From the NCBI RefSeq assembly GCF_003015185.1, contig NZ_CP027860.1, forward strand, positions 4,454,501 through 4,518,500: DNA of 64,000 bases, given 5' to 3'. Source of the DNA: Ahniella affigens. GTDB lineage: Bacteria > Pseudomonadota > Gammaproteobacteria > Xanthomonadales > Ahniellaceae. A program made the position numbers and the translations under genes. Shown here one piece after another: positions 18,514 through 28,497 of this stretch (the first letter of the stretch is position 1; every line of letters begins with the position of its first letter). The notes under the pieces are model-generated. The model had not been told where the DNA came from. It saw nothing but the letters and a program-made list of their open reading frames with translations, and ran no database searches.

Positions 18514-19851
18514 CTACAAGATGTAACGGCTGAGATCCGGATTGCCAGCCAGCGCGCCGATTTCCCGATCCACCGCAGCGGCATCGATGTCGATGGCGCT
18601 ACCACCTTGATCCGGGGCCGAAAACGAGATCTTGTCGAGCAACCGCTCCAACACGGTGGACAATCGGCGAGCGCCGATGTTCTCCTGCGTTTCGTTCAGT
18701 TGAAACGCAATGTCGGCGAGCCGGTCAATCGCATCATCCGTGAATCGCAGGGTGACTGACTCAGTGGCGAGCAACGCCTGATACTGTTTTGTCAGCGCGG
18801 CCTGGGGTTCTTTCAGAATGCGCTTGAAGTCGTCCGCGCTCAGCGCCTTCAGTTCGACGCGAATCGGAAAACGGCCCTGCAACTCTGGAATCAAGTCGCT
18901 AGGCTTGGCCACATGAAACGCACCCGATGCAATGAAGAGCACGTGGTCGGTCTTGATCGGGCCGTACTTGGTGCTGACCGTGGAGCCTTCCACGAGCGGC
19001 AACAGATCGCGCTGAACGCCTTCGCGGGACACGCTCGCGCCGCTCCATTCTGAGCGCTGGCAGACTTTGTCGATTTCGTCGATGAAGACGATGCCACGCT
19101 GCTCAGCTGCTTCGACTGCCTGCGCGCGCACGTCATCTTCGTTCAGCAGCTTCGACGCTTCTTCTTCAAGCAATTGCGGCCGGGCTTTCGCGATCGTCAG
19201 CTTACGCTTCTGCGATTTGTTGCCAGAGACCTGCGAGAACATCTGCTTCAGCTGCTGCGTCATTTCCTCCATGCCCGGCGGCGCCATGATGTCCACCCCG
19301 ACATTGAATTGAATATCGAGTTCGATCTCGCGATCGTCGAGCTTGCCGTCGCGGAGCATCTGTCGGAACTTCTCGCGGGTGCCGTTCTGTTCGTCGCTCG
19401 GCTTCGGGTCTTCACCCCAGACGCGCACGGCCTGCGCGCGCGGCAACAGCGCATCCAGAATCCGCTCCTCGGTGAGCCGCTCGGCCTCGGCCATGACCCG
19501 GACCTTGGCTTTGGCGCGCACTTCCTTGATCGCCACATCGATCAGGTCGCGAACGATCGCCTCCACGTCTTTGCCGACATAGCCCACTTCGGTGAACTTC
19601 GTGGCCTCGACTTTGACGAATGGTGCGTCCGCCAGCGTTGCGAGTCGGCGCGCGATCTCGGTCTTGCCGACACCGGTCGGACCGATCATCAGGATGTTCT
19701 TTGGCGTCACTTCATTGCGCAGCTCTGGGGCGAGCTGCATGCGGCGCCAACGGTTTCGGAGTGCAATCGCCACCGCCCGCTTGGCGTCACTCTGGCCGAC
19801 AATATGCCGGTCGAGCTCGGAGACAATTTCTCTTGGGGTCAAGTCGGACAT
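18514..19851 (-). CDS. hslU: ATP-dependent protease ATPase subunit HslU (ClpY)
   Basis: HslU is the AAA+ unfoldase that feeds substrates to the HslV peptidase in the cytoplasm. The 445-residue length is normal for the family. Walker A GPTGVGKT is at 57-64, Walker B GIVFIDE ends at residue 259, and the I-domain insert lies at about 110-240. The sequence ends with the conserved SRYIL tail, which docks into HslV. ATG 19851 is 3 nt after the hslV stop, so the two form an hslVU operon. The family is heat-shock induced in many proteobacteria. Confidence 0.97.
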   Translation of the reverse strand: MSDLTPREIVSELDRHIVGQSDAKRAVAIALRNRWRRMQLAPELRNEVTPKNILMIGPTGVGKTEIARRLATLADAPFVKVEATKFTEVGYVGKDVEAIVRDLIDVAIKEVRAKAKVRVMAEAERLTEERILDALLPRAQAVRVWGEDPKPSDEQNGTREKFRQMLRDGKLDDREIELDIQFNVGVDIMAPPGMEEMTQQLKQMFSQVSGNKSQKRKLTIAKARPQLLEEEASKLLNEDDVRAQAVEAAEQRGIVFIDEIDKVCQRSEWSGASVSREGVQRDLLPLVEGSTVSTKYGPIKTDHVLFIASGAFHVAKPSDLIPELQGRFPIRVELKALSADDFKRILKEPQAALTKQYQALLATESVTLRFTDDAIDRLADIAFQLNETQENIGARRLSTVLERLLDKISFSAPDQGGSAIDIDAAAVDREIGALAGNPDLSRYIL

Positions 19852-19854
19852 GAA

Positions 19855-20406
19855 TCATTCACCCAGGGTTTCGATAGTAGTTTGGTGATTGGTATAGATG
19901 CAGATGTCGCCGGCGATCTTCAGCGCGCGTTCGACAATTTCTTTCGCACCAAGCTCGGTATTTTCCAATAGCGCCTTGGCGGCCGCCTGCGCAAAAGGGC
20001 CACCCGAGCCAATGGCAATCAGGCCATTCTCGGGTTCCAAGACATCGCCATTGCCGGTGATGATCAGCGAGGTCTGTTTATCGGCCACCGCGAGCAAGGC
20101 TTCAAGGCGACCAAGCCGCCGTTCGGTGCGCCAGTCTTTGGCGAGTTCCACGGCAGCACGCGTCAAATTGCCGCCATGCTTATCCAGTTTGGCCTCGAAT
20201 AGTTCGAACAACGTAAAGGCATCGGCCGTGGCGCCCGCAAAGCCGGCGAGCACATCACCCTTGCCGAGGCGCCTGACCTTGCGCGCGTTCGACTTCATGA
20301 CGGTGTTGCCCAGGGTCACCTGGCCGTCACCGCCCACCGCCACCTGGCCGTTCCGTCGGATCGAGACGATGGTCGTGCCGTAGAACACATCCGGTTTGTG
20401 ATTCAT
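19855..20406 (-). CDS. hslV: ATP-dependent protease peptidase subunit HslV (ClpQ)
   Basis: This is the N-terminal-threonine peptidase of the HslVU protease. From ATG 20406 the product is 183 residues. A short propeptide ([10 protein letters not shown]) precedes [20 protein letters not shown]; self-processing before Thr11 would expose the catalytic threonine, as in homologues whose propeptide ends in [19 protein letters not shown] is the typical C-terminal core. The frame is open to a TTG at 20418, but ATG 20406 gives the usual propeptide length. It is transcribed ahead of hslU and divergent from a small exported-protein gene. Confidence 0.96.
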   Translation of the reverse strand: MNHKPDVFYGTTIVSIRRNGQVAVGGDGQVTLGNTVMKSNARKVRRLGKGDVLAGFAGATADAFTLFELFEAKLDKHGGNLTRAAVELAKDWRTERRLGRLEALLAVADKQTSLIITGNGDVLEPENGLIAIGSGGPFAQAAAKALLENTELGAKEIVERALKIAGDICIYTNHQTTIETLGE

Positions 20407-20516
20407 ACCTGTACTCAACGCTTGGGAGAGGTTGGACGTGGGGGCGATCGGGGCCAGCGCAAGGGGATCGGGATTTCCCTAACCCCATTCGCAAAGTTGC
20501 CGCGTTGATCTGTTCA

Positions 20517-20539
20517 CTGCAGCAAGTCCTTTGCTGCAG
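20517..20539. promoter_or_regulatory. Hairpin in leader of small exported-protein gene
   Basis: A perfect 9-bp stem (CTGCAGCAA 20517-20525, TTGCTGCAG 20531-20539) closes a 5-nt loop. It lies 10 nt before the AGGAGA ribosome site of the 20561 gene, and in the divergent region with hslV. It may be an mRNA-stability or regulatory structure, or an operator. Confidence 0.4.
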
Positions 20540-20560
20540 CCCACTCAACAGGAGAATCCC

Positions 20561-20812
20561 ATGCAAATCAAAACCCTGACCCTGGCTCTGGGGCTCGCAC
20601 TGACGTTCAATGTGCTCGCTGAAGACACCAGCACGGAGCAGTATGCAAGCGAGCAGGCCACGCAGGAATCGAGCACCGGTTCGCGTATTCGGCGCCTGGC
20701 GCCACTGACGGTCAACCCGACGGCAGTGAGCCACCACGAAGCCGACGCCAAGCCGAGTCAGCCGCTGAAGCAAGAGAACCAGGACGCATTCTTGGACGGC
20801 GTGGCGCGATGA
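20561..20812 (+). CDS. Small exported protein, unknown function
   Basis: The 83-residue product has a clear signal peptide (MQIKTLTLALGLALTFNVLA, cleavage before EDTST). The mature 63 residues are polar and probably disordered, rich in S, T, Q and E, with GSRIRRLAPLTVNP in the middle. An AGGAGA ribosome site at 20550-20555 with 5-nt spacing fixes the start. A T-tailed terminator follows at 20870, so this is a complete single-gene unit. No family is recognised. Confidence 0.7.
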   Translation: MQIKTLTLALGLALTFNVLAEDTSTEQYASEQATQESSTGSRIRRLAPLTVNPTAVSHHEADAKPSQPLKQENQDAFLDGVAR

Positions 20813-20869
20813 GTCCGACCACACGCCGCCCGCTGTCGCAGGTGGCGTGATCGGTCAGCCTGCTGGAAG

Positions 20870-20890
20870 GCGCCCATTCCGGGCGCTTTT
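20870..20890 (+). terminator. Rho-independent terminator
   Basis: Stem GCGCCC (20870-20875), loop ATTCC and GGGCGC (20881-20886) are followed by TTTT. It lies 58 bp after the small exported-protein stop. Confidence 0.75.
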
Positions 20891-21106
20891 CAACTCGCGG
20901 GTCCGGCCGAATGATCGGCCACGCGCCTTCCGGATTCGGGAAAGCGTTCTTCGGCACCGACATGCCGACTCCTGGTGTCACCTTCCAACGTGCGATTCCG
21001 CAGCGATTCGGGTTTCTGGATTCGTCGACGGTGTCACGATTTCAGATACCGAATGGCCCGCTTTTTGCGGTTTCGCCGTATGGTCAATGTGATATCGGAG
21101 ACATTC

Positions 21107-23287
21107 ATGCGTCATGGCCTTTTGAAATCGCTGCTTGCGCTGCCGCTCGGCCTGACGGCCCTGAGCGCCGCGGCCCAAGTCACCACCCCCAACCCGATTC
21201 TGTTCGTGACCCAATTTCCGATTCCGGGCGACTTCGCCACGATCGGATCGGTCTTCGCGAATCATCGCGGCAATGTCGACTTGGTCGGCCGAGGTGGCGA
21301 TCTCTATATCCGTTACGGCAATGGCACGCTGCGCAATCTGACCCGCGAAGCCGGTTATGGCGAAGCGGGCGTCATGCAGACGAGCAACGCGATTGCGGTG
21401 CGCGACCCGGCCGTCCATTGGTCGGGAAACAAAGCGTTATTCAGCATGGTGATTGGCGCGCCGAGCCAGCAGTTTCAGTTCATCACGCGCTACTGGCAGT
21501 TGTACGAAGTGACTGGCCTTGGAGTCGGCGACACCGTGCAGATCACCAAGGTTGCGAATCAGCCGATCGACGCGAATAACGTCATGGGCGCCTATGCGTC
21601 CGACGGACAGATCATTTTCGTGTCCGACCGGCCACATAACGGCGAGGCGCACTTGTACCCGCAGCACGACGAGTACGAGTCCACGGCGACGCCGACCGGT
21701 CTTTGGAAGCTGAATCCTCTGGACGGCACGCTGCAACTGCTGCAGCACTCACCGTCCGGCTCGTTCGACCCGATCATTGACAGCTTTGGTCGCGTGCTGT
21801 TCACGCGCTGGGACCACCTGCAGCGCGATCAGCAAAATGATGATGCCGGCAATCCTTACGGCACCTTCAATTTCAGCAGCGAAGCCGCCAACTCGGTGCC
21901 GACTACTGACCGCAGCGAAGTGTTCCCGGAACCACGCATCGCCGCCCAAGGCAGCACGATTGAAGGGTTTACGATCAATCATTTCTTCCCGTGGCAGATC
22001 CGCCAGGATGGCACGGAAGAAGAGACACTGAACCATCTGGGCCGTCATGAGCTGCACAGCTACTTCAATCGAAGTTTCAACAACGACAACAATCTGATCG
22101 AGTTCATTTCGGAAGTCTCAGGCCGCACGAATCCGCGCCCCGCATTCAATTTTCTGCAACTCACCGAGAATCCGAGCGTGCCCGGCCAATATGTCGCCAT
22201 CGATGCGCCGGAGTTCAACACGCATGCCGCCGGGCAGATTATCCGCTTCAATGCGCCGCCCAGCACCAATCCGGCGAATGTGATCATCGACTACGTCACG
22301 CACCCGGATACCGAAGGCACCACGCCGAGCCCAAATCACAGCGGGCACTATCGAAATCCGCTGATCCTGAGCAACGGCAGCCTGATTGCGGCGCATGCCA
22401 GTGAGCAGGGCGATGCCGGAAATCTCGGCGATCGCGCATTTCCGAATGCCAAGTACAGGTTCCGATTGCGCAACATGACAACGCTCGGCAACGGGTTTCA
22501 AGGCGCGAATCTGGCGCTGACGACCGGACTGAGCCGCACCGTGCGGTATTGGGATCCCGACGTGCTCGTCGAGTACACCGGAGAGTTTTGGGAATTGAGC
22601 CCGGTTGAGGTGGTCGCGCGCACCGCGCCAACGCCCGCAGCGCATCCGATTCCCGCGCCCGAAATGACGGCCTTCACGACCAAGGGTGTATCGCCCACCC
22701 AGTTCCAGGATTACCTGCGCGAACACAATCTGGCCGTGCTGGTCATGCGGGATGTGACCTCACGCGATCAGATCGATCGCCAGCAACCATTCAATCTGCG
22801 CGTACCCGCTGGGCGCCAAACCCCGACCAACCCAACCGGCGCCGTCTACGACATTGCGCATATGCAGTTCTTTCAGGGCGATTTGATCCGCGGCATTGGC
22901 GGAATGGCGAATCCCCGCCCGGGCCGCCGCGTGTTGGCGCAAACGCTGCATGATGCTGCGGCCGTTGCCGACAACGGCACGAACCCAGGTGGCCCCGCGG
23001 GCAGCGTGAAGATCTTCAGTGATGGCTCAGTCGCCGCATTTGTGCCAGCGAGCCGCGCGCTCACGTGGCAGACCACGGCGCCGAATGGCACACCTGTTGT
23101 TCGGGAGCGCTTCTGGATTTCGTTTCAACCAGGCGAGGTGCGTGCTTGCGACGGTTGCCACGGCGTGAATCTGCAGAATCAAGCGGGGCAAGGCGCGTCC
23201 CAACAGACATCGCTGGCGTTTCTCGACCTGTTGGACCGCTGGAGTGTCGCTGCCGCATCGCAAGTGTTCTCGAACAGTTTTGAGTAA
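21107..23287 (+). CDS. HzsA-like (hydrazine synthase alpha-related) exported protein with one haem-c motif
   Basis: From ATG 21107 (GGAG at 21097-21100) the product is 726 residues with a signal peptide (LLKSLLALPLGLTALSAAAQ). The bulk is a WD/TolB-like propeller region with SDGQIIFVSDRP, FDPIIDSFGRVLFTRWDHLQRD and SNGSLIAAHASE, as in proteins annotated HZS alpha-like outside anammox bacteria. One c-type haem site, C681-x-x-C684-H685 in RACDGCHGV, lies 41 residues from the end. The protein ends in VFSNSFE. Real hydrazine synthase is a multi-subunit, multi-haem anammox enzyme; nothing here suggests hydrazine chemistry. An electron-transfer or periplasmic oxidoreductase role is the cautious reading. 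Confidence 0.75.
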   Translation: MRHGLLKSLLALPLGLTALSAAAQVTTPNPILFVTQFPIPGDFATIGSVFANHRGNVDLVGRGGDLYIRYGNGTLRNLTREAGYGEAGVMQTSNAIAVRDPAVHWSGNKALFSMVIGAPSQQFQFITRYWQLYEVTGLGVGDTVQITKVANQPIDANNVMGAYASDGQIIFVSDRPHNGEAHLYPQHDEYESTATPTGLWKLNPLDGTLQLLQHSPSGSFDPIIDSFGRVLFTRWDHLQRDQQNDDAGNPYGTFNFSSEAANSVPTTDRSEVFPEPRIAAQGSTIEGFTINHFFPWQIRQDGTEEETLNHLGRHELHSYFNRSFNNDNNLIEFISEVSGRTNPRPAFNFLQLTENPSVPGQYVAIDAPEFNTHAAGQIIRFNAPPSTNPANVIIDYVTHPDTEGTTPSPNHSGHYRNPLILSNGSLIAAHASEQGDAGNLGDRAFPNAKYRFRLRNMTTLGNGFQGANLALTTGLSRTVRYWDPDVLVEYTGEFWELSPVEVVARTAPTPAAHPIPAPEMTAFTTKGVSPTQFQDYLREHNLAVLVMRDVTSRDQIDRQQPFNLRVPAGRQTPTNPTGAVYDIAHMQFFQGDLIRGIGGMANPRPGRRVLAQTLHDAAAVADNGTNPGGPAGSVKIFSDGSVAAFVPASRALTWQTTAPNGTPVVRERFWISFQPGEVRACDGCHGVNLQNQAGQGASQQTSLAFLDLLDRWSVAAASQVFSNSFE

Positions 23288-23359
23288 CCGCTACATGCGC
23301 GCGGATTGCATCCGCACGCAGCTTCGCGCCAGACTCTTGGGATCAACCCTGATTCCGAC

Positions 23360-24208
23360 ATGGCGCACCGTACTGGCCCGATTCTGACTTTGACCGAAGC
23401 CAATGCGCTGCGCCATGCGCAGCGTGCGGGCGATGTGAGCGCGCGGTTGTCATTGGATTTGGGTCGCGGCCAGACTGACGTCCAGTTGGCGGCCGACCAC
23501 TGGCGCTGGCGCGAACTGCCTTTTCCGTATCTGGACGACGCAAAGCCGCGCACGATCTATTACTGGGATGGCGATGGTTTCGCGCCACTGCAACGCTTCA
23601 GTGGCGCGCTGATCAAACTCGTCGCCACCGAATGGGGCGCGCCAACCTTCGAGATCGATGGCATCAAGATGTTGCCCACGGCGCAGCTCTCGCCTTTTGT
23701 CGATGCCGAGCGCAAGGTGCAGTTGATCAAACCGCAGGGCAAGATCGTGCTCGACTGCTGCGGCGGCCTCGGCTATTTCGCAGCATGCTGCCTGGCGCAA
23801 GGTGCCCGCCAGATTCTGAGCTTCGAGAAGAACCCGAGCGTGCTGTGGTTGCGTCAGCACAATCCGTGGTCGCCGGATCCAGACGCCCCGGAACACGGCG
23901 GTCGTCTACAACTCGAACAAGGCGACATCAGCGAGCTGATCACCGCCCTTCCCGATCAGAGCGTCGATGCGATCCTGCATGATCCACCACGCTTCGGCAT
24001 TGCGGGCGAGTTGTACGCGCTTTGTTTCTATCAGCAACTGGCCCGCGTGATTCGGCCCGGCGGAACGTTGTTTCACTACACCGGCATGCCGAATCTGAAG
24101 ACGTCTGGTCGCGACGTGCCCGCAGAAGTGATGCGACGTTTGACTCAGGCAGGCTTTACGGCGGAGCGAAAGCTCGATGGCGTGTTGGCGACGCGACGTC
24201 GCCGCTGA
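23360..24208 (+). CDS. SAM-dependent methyltransferase, spermidine-synthase-like fold
   Basis: The 282-residue cytoplasmic protein has a Rossmann methyltransferase core. SAM-binding motif I is VLDCCGGLGYFAACCLAQGA (about residues 131-150), followed by the acidic strand end ILSFEKNPSVLWL. The motif IV equivalent is AILHDPPRFGIAGELY, and VIRPGGTLFHYTG is a motif VI type strand. It resembles predicted methyltransferases of the COG2521 kind. The substrate is unknown. ATG 23360 was chosen over an upstream in-frame codon at 23306 because the text before it is low in coding character. It lies 72 bp downstream of the HzsA-like gene and could be co-transcribed. Confidence 0.7.
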   Translation: MAHRTGPILTLTEANALRHAQRAGDVSARLSLDLGRGQTDVQLAADHWRWRELPFPYLDDAKPRTIYYWDGDGFAPLQRFSGALIKLVATEWGAPTFEIDGIKMLPTAQLSPFVDAERKVQLIKPQGKIVLDCCGGLGYFAACCLAQGARQILSFEKNPSVLWLRQHNPWSPDPDAPEHGGRLQLEQGDISELITALPDQSVDAILHDPPRFGIAGELYALCFYQQLARVIRPGGTLFHYTGMPNLKTSGRDVPAEVMRRLTQAGFTAERKLDGVLATRRRR

Positions 24209-24305
24209 AACACGCTCTTTCCGAGCGCATTCGAACGCGCGAATCCCGTACATGATCGATTCGCGGCGGCGTCGAGTACCGTTTGGTATTCATGCGAGTT
24301 CCGCA

Positions 24306-24680
24306 TCAAGGCATGTTGGCAATCCGCGGCAGTATCAGTATTCCAAGACTCAGCATCGCAATGACGTTCAAGACAACCAGAAAGTTCGCATTGGCCAACT
24401 GGGCGAGCCAATAGGCTCTGGACGCACGATCGGGAACGCGCCGAAACAGGGCGAATGCTGCCAGCAGCGACACCCCAAGCATGGCAACCAGAATCCAGCG
24501 GCCGTAGGGCAGCCAGCGAAGCGCCATCGCGCTATAAGCGGGGGTCCGCGCCCATAGGGTGGCCACGGCATCGCGCTCAACCAGCCACTGAATCGCGAGA
24601 ACGGGGCCAATGCCGGCGAGGAGGCTGACGCAACTAGCCGCGTAGATGAACAGCGACAGGACCATCCGACGTGCATGCAT
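24306..24680 (-). CDS. Small inner-membrane protein
   Basis: The 124-residue product has about four hydrophobic helices: VLSLFIYAASCVSLLAGIGP, WILVAMLGVSLLAAFALF, and a C-terminal stretch with FLVVLNVIAMLSLGILIL. It fits a small integral membrane protein of unknown role. The gene lies between the convergent methyltransferase and the divergent subtilase and shows no operon partner. No family is recognised. Confidence 0.6.
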   Translation of the reverse strand: MHARRMVLSLFIYAASCVSLLAGIGPVLAIQWLVERDAVATLWARTPAYSAMALRWLPYGRWILVAMLGVSLLAAFALFRRVPDRASRAYWLAQLANANFLVVLNVIAMLSLGILILPRIANMP

Positions 24681-24957
24681 GGTGTTTCGTCCACATTTGC
24701 GGCAGAAGTCACCCTAGCAGAGGCGACCGATGTTTCGAGTCCCGGCCCCGTCGTGGGGGTTATCCACGCAGACGATCCTCGTGTCAGGGCACCGACACGA
24801 GCCCGTTATGCCGTACGCCGCGCCCCAACGCCACTCCGCCTTGAGACTGAAAAATACGTGGCATCTGGAAAGAAAAAGGGGTCGATCCGCGAACAATTTG
24901 TCAAGACTCGGCGTCCGCGCTAGCCTCGCGCGTTCAGTTGCCGTTTGGAGTCCGTCC

Positions 24958-27900
24958 ATGAAGCGAATCGTATTGCATACCCTGTCCATTGCCATCGCCG
25001 GAGCCCTGGGCACACCCATCGCACTGGCTCAAAGCAGACTGCCGGTTCCGGCCTGGCAGCCCTCACCTGCCGAAATCGAGGCCGCTACCAGCCCGAACCT
25101 CTTGGCGCTCCGCTCGGGCATTTTCGACCCAGCCACGGAGTCGCTCCAGGTTACCGGCTCGTCACTGGATGGGGTCGCCGACTCGCGCTACGCAGTCGTG
25201 CAACTGCACACCCTGTCCCGCGCCGCTGAGCAGACGCTCGCACGTCTGGGCACTCAAATCGTCGGATTCATTCCGAACGCCGCGTATATTGTGCGCCTCA
25301 ACGGTCAGCCCTTGACCAAGCTGGCAGCCGACCCGAGCGTCCGCTTTGCGAGCGCGCTCCCCGCCGCCTGGAAGATTGATCCGGCGTTTCTGACCGGCGC
25401 GCCGGTAGAGGCATCGGTCACGCTGACCGTCCACGGTTTCGCGGGAGAAAAGCCCAGCGCGTTCGCCGCCGCCTTGCGCAAGGCCGTTCCGAGCGCCGAC
25501 GTCAAACTGGCGCGCGACAGCGCAACGCTGCCGCTGCTCAATGTCCAGGTCCCGGGCGCGATGCTGAACACCGCGCTGACGACACTGGCCCGTCTGGATG
25601 GCGTGCACTGGGTCACCCGCTATCAGCAACCGTTCCTGACCAATGACGATTCGATCGGACCGATGCAGGCGAGTGCTGCGACGGGCACCCCGATCTGGGA
25701 TCGCGACATCATCGGCACCGGCCAGATCGTCGCGATTTCCGATTCGGGCCTGGATCGCAACGAATCCTGGTTCACGCGCTATGACAATGGCAGTGGCGTG
25801 GTCAATGCGATTACGGATGCCGAGTCGACCACACCGCCGGCCATTGGCACCGTTCACCCCACCAGAAAGGTCTACGGTTACTTTGTCCAGCCCGGCGCTA
25901 CGTCGTATGACAACAACGCCACGTGCCCGGGTGGCACGCCTACCGGCTTCCACGGCACGCACGTGGTTGGTACGGTTGCTGGCGATCGGAGCAACACGGC
26001 AACGCCAACGGACCCGCAGCACGATGCGAACGGCGACGACGGCATGGCACCCAATGCACAAATCCTGTTCCAGGATATTGGCAACGACACAACCGGCTGC
26101 TTGGCCGGACTCGGTGACTTACCCAACACCATTCGCCAGGCGCACGCGGCGGGAGCCAGGATTTCGAGCAACAGCTGGGGTGCCAGCACCAATGGCGCCT
26201 ACGGGACGAACGACATTGAGGTGGATGCCACCTCGCGTGAAGTCGAAGACTTGCTGTTTGTTGTTGCGGCTGGCAACGACGGCGCGGGGGCGACCACGAT
26301 CGGCTCTCCCGGCAATTCCAAGAATGCGCTGACGGTCGGGGCATTGGGGCATGGCAATTCAACCGCAATTGCCGGCTTTTCGAGCCGCGGCCCGACCGTT
26401 GACAGCCGCATCAAGCCCGATATCGTGGCGCCTGGCAGCTCTATCGTTTCGGCACTCGGCAACACCAACAACGCTGGCACCGAGCAGACCGGCGCGACGC
26501 AATCGTTGAGCGGCACCTCCATGGCAACTCCAACAGTGGCTGGGTCGCTCGCGCTGATGCGCCAGTATTTTGAAGACGGCTACTACCCGCGCGGCGCGAA
26601 GACCCCTGCCGATGCGTATTCGCCAAACGGCGCCATGCTCAAGGCTTTGGCGCTGAACCGCGCACAAGTGATCGGCACTTGGCCGACCAACACGTTTGGA
26701 TGGGGACGTCTGGCGCTGGAGTCGACGCTTTACTTCAATACCGCAGTCGGCGGCGGCGCCTCGACAGACACCACGCGAACACGCATTTTCGAGCGCGACA
26801 ACAGCACCGGACTTGCGACTGGCGAACAGCACGTATACACCCTGGGCAATGTCGCAGCGGGCCAGGAGTTGCGGGTCACCCTCACGTGGTTCGACCCCGA
26901 AGCGTTGCCGGCGGCAGCGATCACACTCATCAACAACCTCGATCTCGAAGTGGTCGGTCCTACCGGCATCGTCTTTAAGGGCAACCAGCTCACGTCGGGC
27001 GCGTCCACACAGAACCCTGCCGGCACTGACAGCCGCAACACGGTGGAGCAAATTCGCGTGGTTGCCCCAACGGCAGGCAGCTACACCTTGCGCGTGAAGG
27101 GCACGGCCGTCCCGGGCAACGGCGCACCGGGCTCCAACCAGCAAGGCTACGCGTTGGTGGCTTCGGCTGCGTTCGGCATTCCTGACCCAAGCCCCGCCGC
27201 TGCGCCAACGGCCTTGAACATTGCCAGCAACAGCACATCGGGCATTGCGGTCGGCTTTACCGGCACGGCCACTCAGGGCTTCCAGCTTTATCGCGCCGAT
27301 GGCACCTGCGCCAACGCCGACAGCAAACAGTTCCGCCTGGTTGCAACCGGCACCAGCAGCCCGTTGGTGGATGATCGCTCGCAAGGCGGTTACACCTATG
27401 CCTACAAAGTGCGCGGCGTGAGCGGTGATGTCGAAGGCGCAGCGTCTGCCTGTATTGAGGTGACCAGTAGCGACACTTGCACGCTCAGTCCGTCGTTCAA
27501 CGGCAATGGCGCAACGCGCGATTTCAGCAATACCATTTGCTCGGTCGATCTCGCCTGGCCAACGGCTTCGAGCAACTGCCCAGCGGCGCCCATTTCGGGC
27601 TATCGCGTCGAGCGCTCCACCAGCCCGCTGTTCACTTCCCCGGTTGTGCTCAGTACGCCGGCAGCACTCGGGTACTTGGATACCAGTGTGGTCGGCGGCA
27701 CGCCCTACTACTATCGTGTCACGGCGTTGGACAATGCCGGCAACACGAGCAGTTCATCGCCCATCATCAATGCCACACCGGTTGGTCCACAGGGCGTCAA
27801 TGCGCCTGAGCAATTGGACGATGTGGATACGGCGACCTACATGACCCTGTCCGGCGAGTGGGGCATCAGCAACCTGCGCGCATCTACCGGTACGTTCTCG

Positions 27901-28413
27901 TATCGCAGTGCCAAGGCTGGCGCCACGTACCGCGCCGATACCTGCGCAACGATCACGACCCAACCCTTCTCGGTTGGATCGGCGACCGATCTGGTGTTTG
28001 ATGCGCGCTGGAATCTCGAAGAATCTTGGGACGGTGTGGTGATTGAGGTCAGCTCCGACAATGGCGCATCGTGGTCCGTGCGGACGCCCGTGGGCGGCTA
28101 CCCGGGCACCTTTGCCCAGACCGGCTCCCCGCCCGTCAATGCGTGCGGCTACATCAGCACGCAAGGCGCCTTTACGGGCAGCAGCGGCGGCGTCTTCGTG
28201 TCCAAGACCCTGAGCCTGACCGAGTTTGCCGGCGGCGGCCCCATCCAGGTGCGCTGGCGCTTCAGCTCTGACCCTGGCAGCGAGGAAGAAGGCTTCTACC
28301 TCGATAACGTGCGCATCCCGGCGAACGGCGGTGAGAGTCAGTACCTCCTGAAGTCCGGCTTCGAGGACAACGAAGTGCAAACGCCGAGCCCAGGGTGCAC
28401 GCCGGCGGGCTGA
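24958..28413 (+). CDS. Secreted subtilisin-like (S8) serine protease, multidomain
   Basis: The 1151-residue protease has a signal peptide (IVLHTLSIAIAGALG through LAQ) and an N-terminal region of about 200 residues that may be a propeptide. The S8 domain has the complete triad: D262 in ISDSGLD, H332 in FHGTHVVG and S521 in LSGTSMATP, with SSNSWGA carrying the oxyanion Asn. A beta-sandwich follows (about 590-740, LRVTLTWFDPEALP), then two fibronectin-III-like modules (about 745-940). The C-terminal jelly-roll/MAM-like domain ends with YLDNVRIP. The motif LKSGFE lies 16 residues before the end. GGAG at 24947-24950 supports ATG 24958; the frame is open upstream to 24730 without coding character. 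It is probably secreted for external protein degradation. Confidence 0.9.
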   Translation: MKRIVLHTLSIAIAGALGTPIALAQSRLPVPAWQPSPAEIEAATSPNLLALRSGIFDPATESLQVTGSSLDGVADSRYAVVQLHTLSRAAEQTLARLGTQIVGFIPNAAYIVRLNGQPLTKLAADPSVRFASALPAAWKIDPAFLTGAPVEASVTLTVHGFAGEKPSAFAAALRKAVPSADVKLARDSATLPLLNVQVPGAMLNTALTTLARLDGVHWVTRYQQPFLTNDDSIGPMQASAATGTPIWDRDIIGTGQIVAISDSGLDRNESWFTRYDNGSGVVNAITDAESTTPPAIGTVHPTRKVYGYFVQPGATSYDNNATCPGGTPTGFHGTHVVGTVAGDRSNTATPTDPQHDANGDDGMAPNAQILFQDIGNDTTGCLAGLGDLPNTIRQAHAAGARISSNSWGASTNGAYGTNDIEVDATSREVEDLLFVVAAGNDGAGATTIGSPGNSKNALTVGALGHGNSTAIAGFSSRGPTVDSRIKPDIVAPGSSIVSALGNTNNAGTEQTGATQSLSGTSMATPTVAGSLALMRQYFEDGYYPRGAKTPADAYSPNGAMLKALALNRAQVIGTWPTNTFGWGRLALESTLYFNTAVGGGASTDTTRTRIFERDNSTGLATGEQHVYTLGNVAAGQELRVTLTWFDPEALPAAAITLINNLDLEVVGPTGIVFKGNQLTSGASTQNPAGTDSRNTVEQIRVVAPTAGSYTLRVKGTAVPGNGAPGSNQQGYALVASAAFGIPDPSPAAAPTALNIASNSTSGIAVGFTGTATQGFQLYRADGTCANADSKQFRLVATGTSSPLVDDRSQGGYTYAYKVRGVSGDVEGAASACIEVTSSDTCTLSPSFNGNGATRDFSNTICSVDLAWPTASSNCPAAPISGYRVERSTSPLFTSPVVLSTPAALGYLDTSVVGGTPYYYRVTALDNAGNTSSSSPIINATPVGPQGVNAPEQLDDVDTATYMTLSGEWGISNLRASTGTFSYRSAKAGATYRADTCATITTQPFSVGSATDLVFDARWNLEESWDGVVIEVSSDNGASWSVRTPVGGYPGTFAQTGSPPVNACGYISTQGAFTGSSGGVFVSKTLSLTEFAGGGPIQVRWRFSSDPGSEEEGFYLDNVRIPANGGESQYLLKSGFEDNEVQTPSPGCTPAG

Positions 28414-28436
28414 TCGGCGCTCATTAGTGACCGAAT

Positions 28437-28465
28437 CCAACACCGCCTGGGTCAGGCGGTGTTGG
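28437..28465 (+). terminator. 12-bp stem hairpin after subtilase gene
   Basis: Perfect arms CCAACACCGCCT (28437-28448) and AGGCGGTGTTGG (28454-28465) have a 5-nt loop and start 24 bp after the stop. There is no T-run, but stem length and position support a terminator. Confidence 0.65.
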
Positions 28466-28497
28466 GAAACAACCAGAAGCCTGACGAAAACGCCCTA

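Noticed and set aside
21107-23287. Calling the HzsA-like protein a hydrazine synthase
   Set aside because: One haem motif only, and no partner subunits or other anammox genes.
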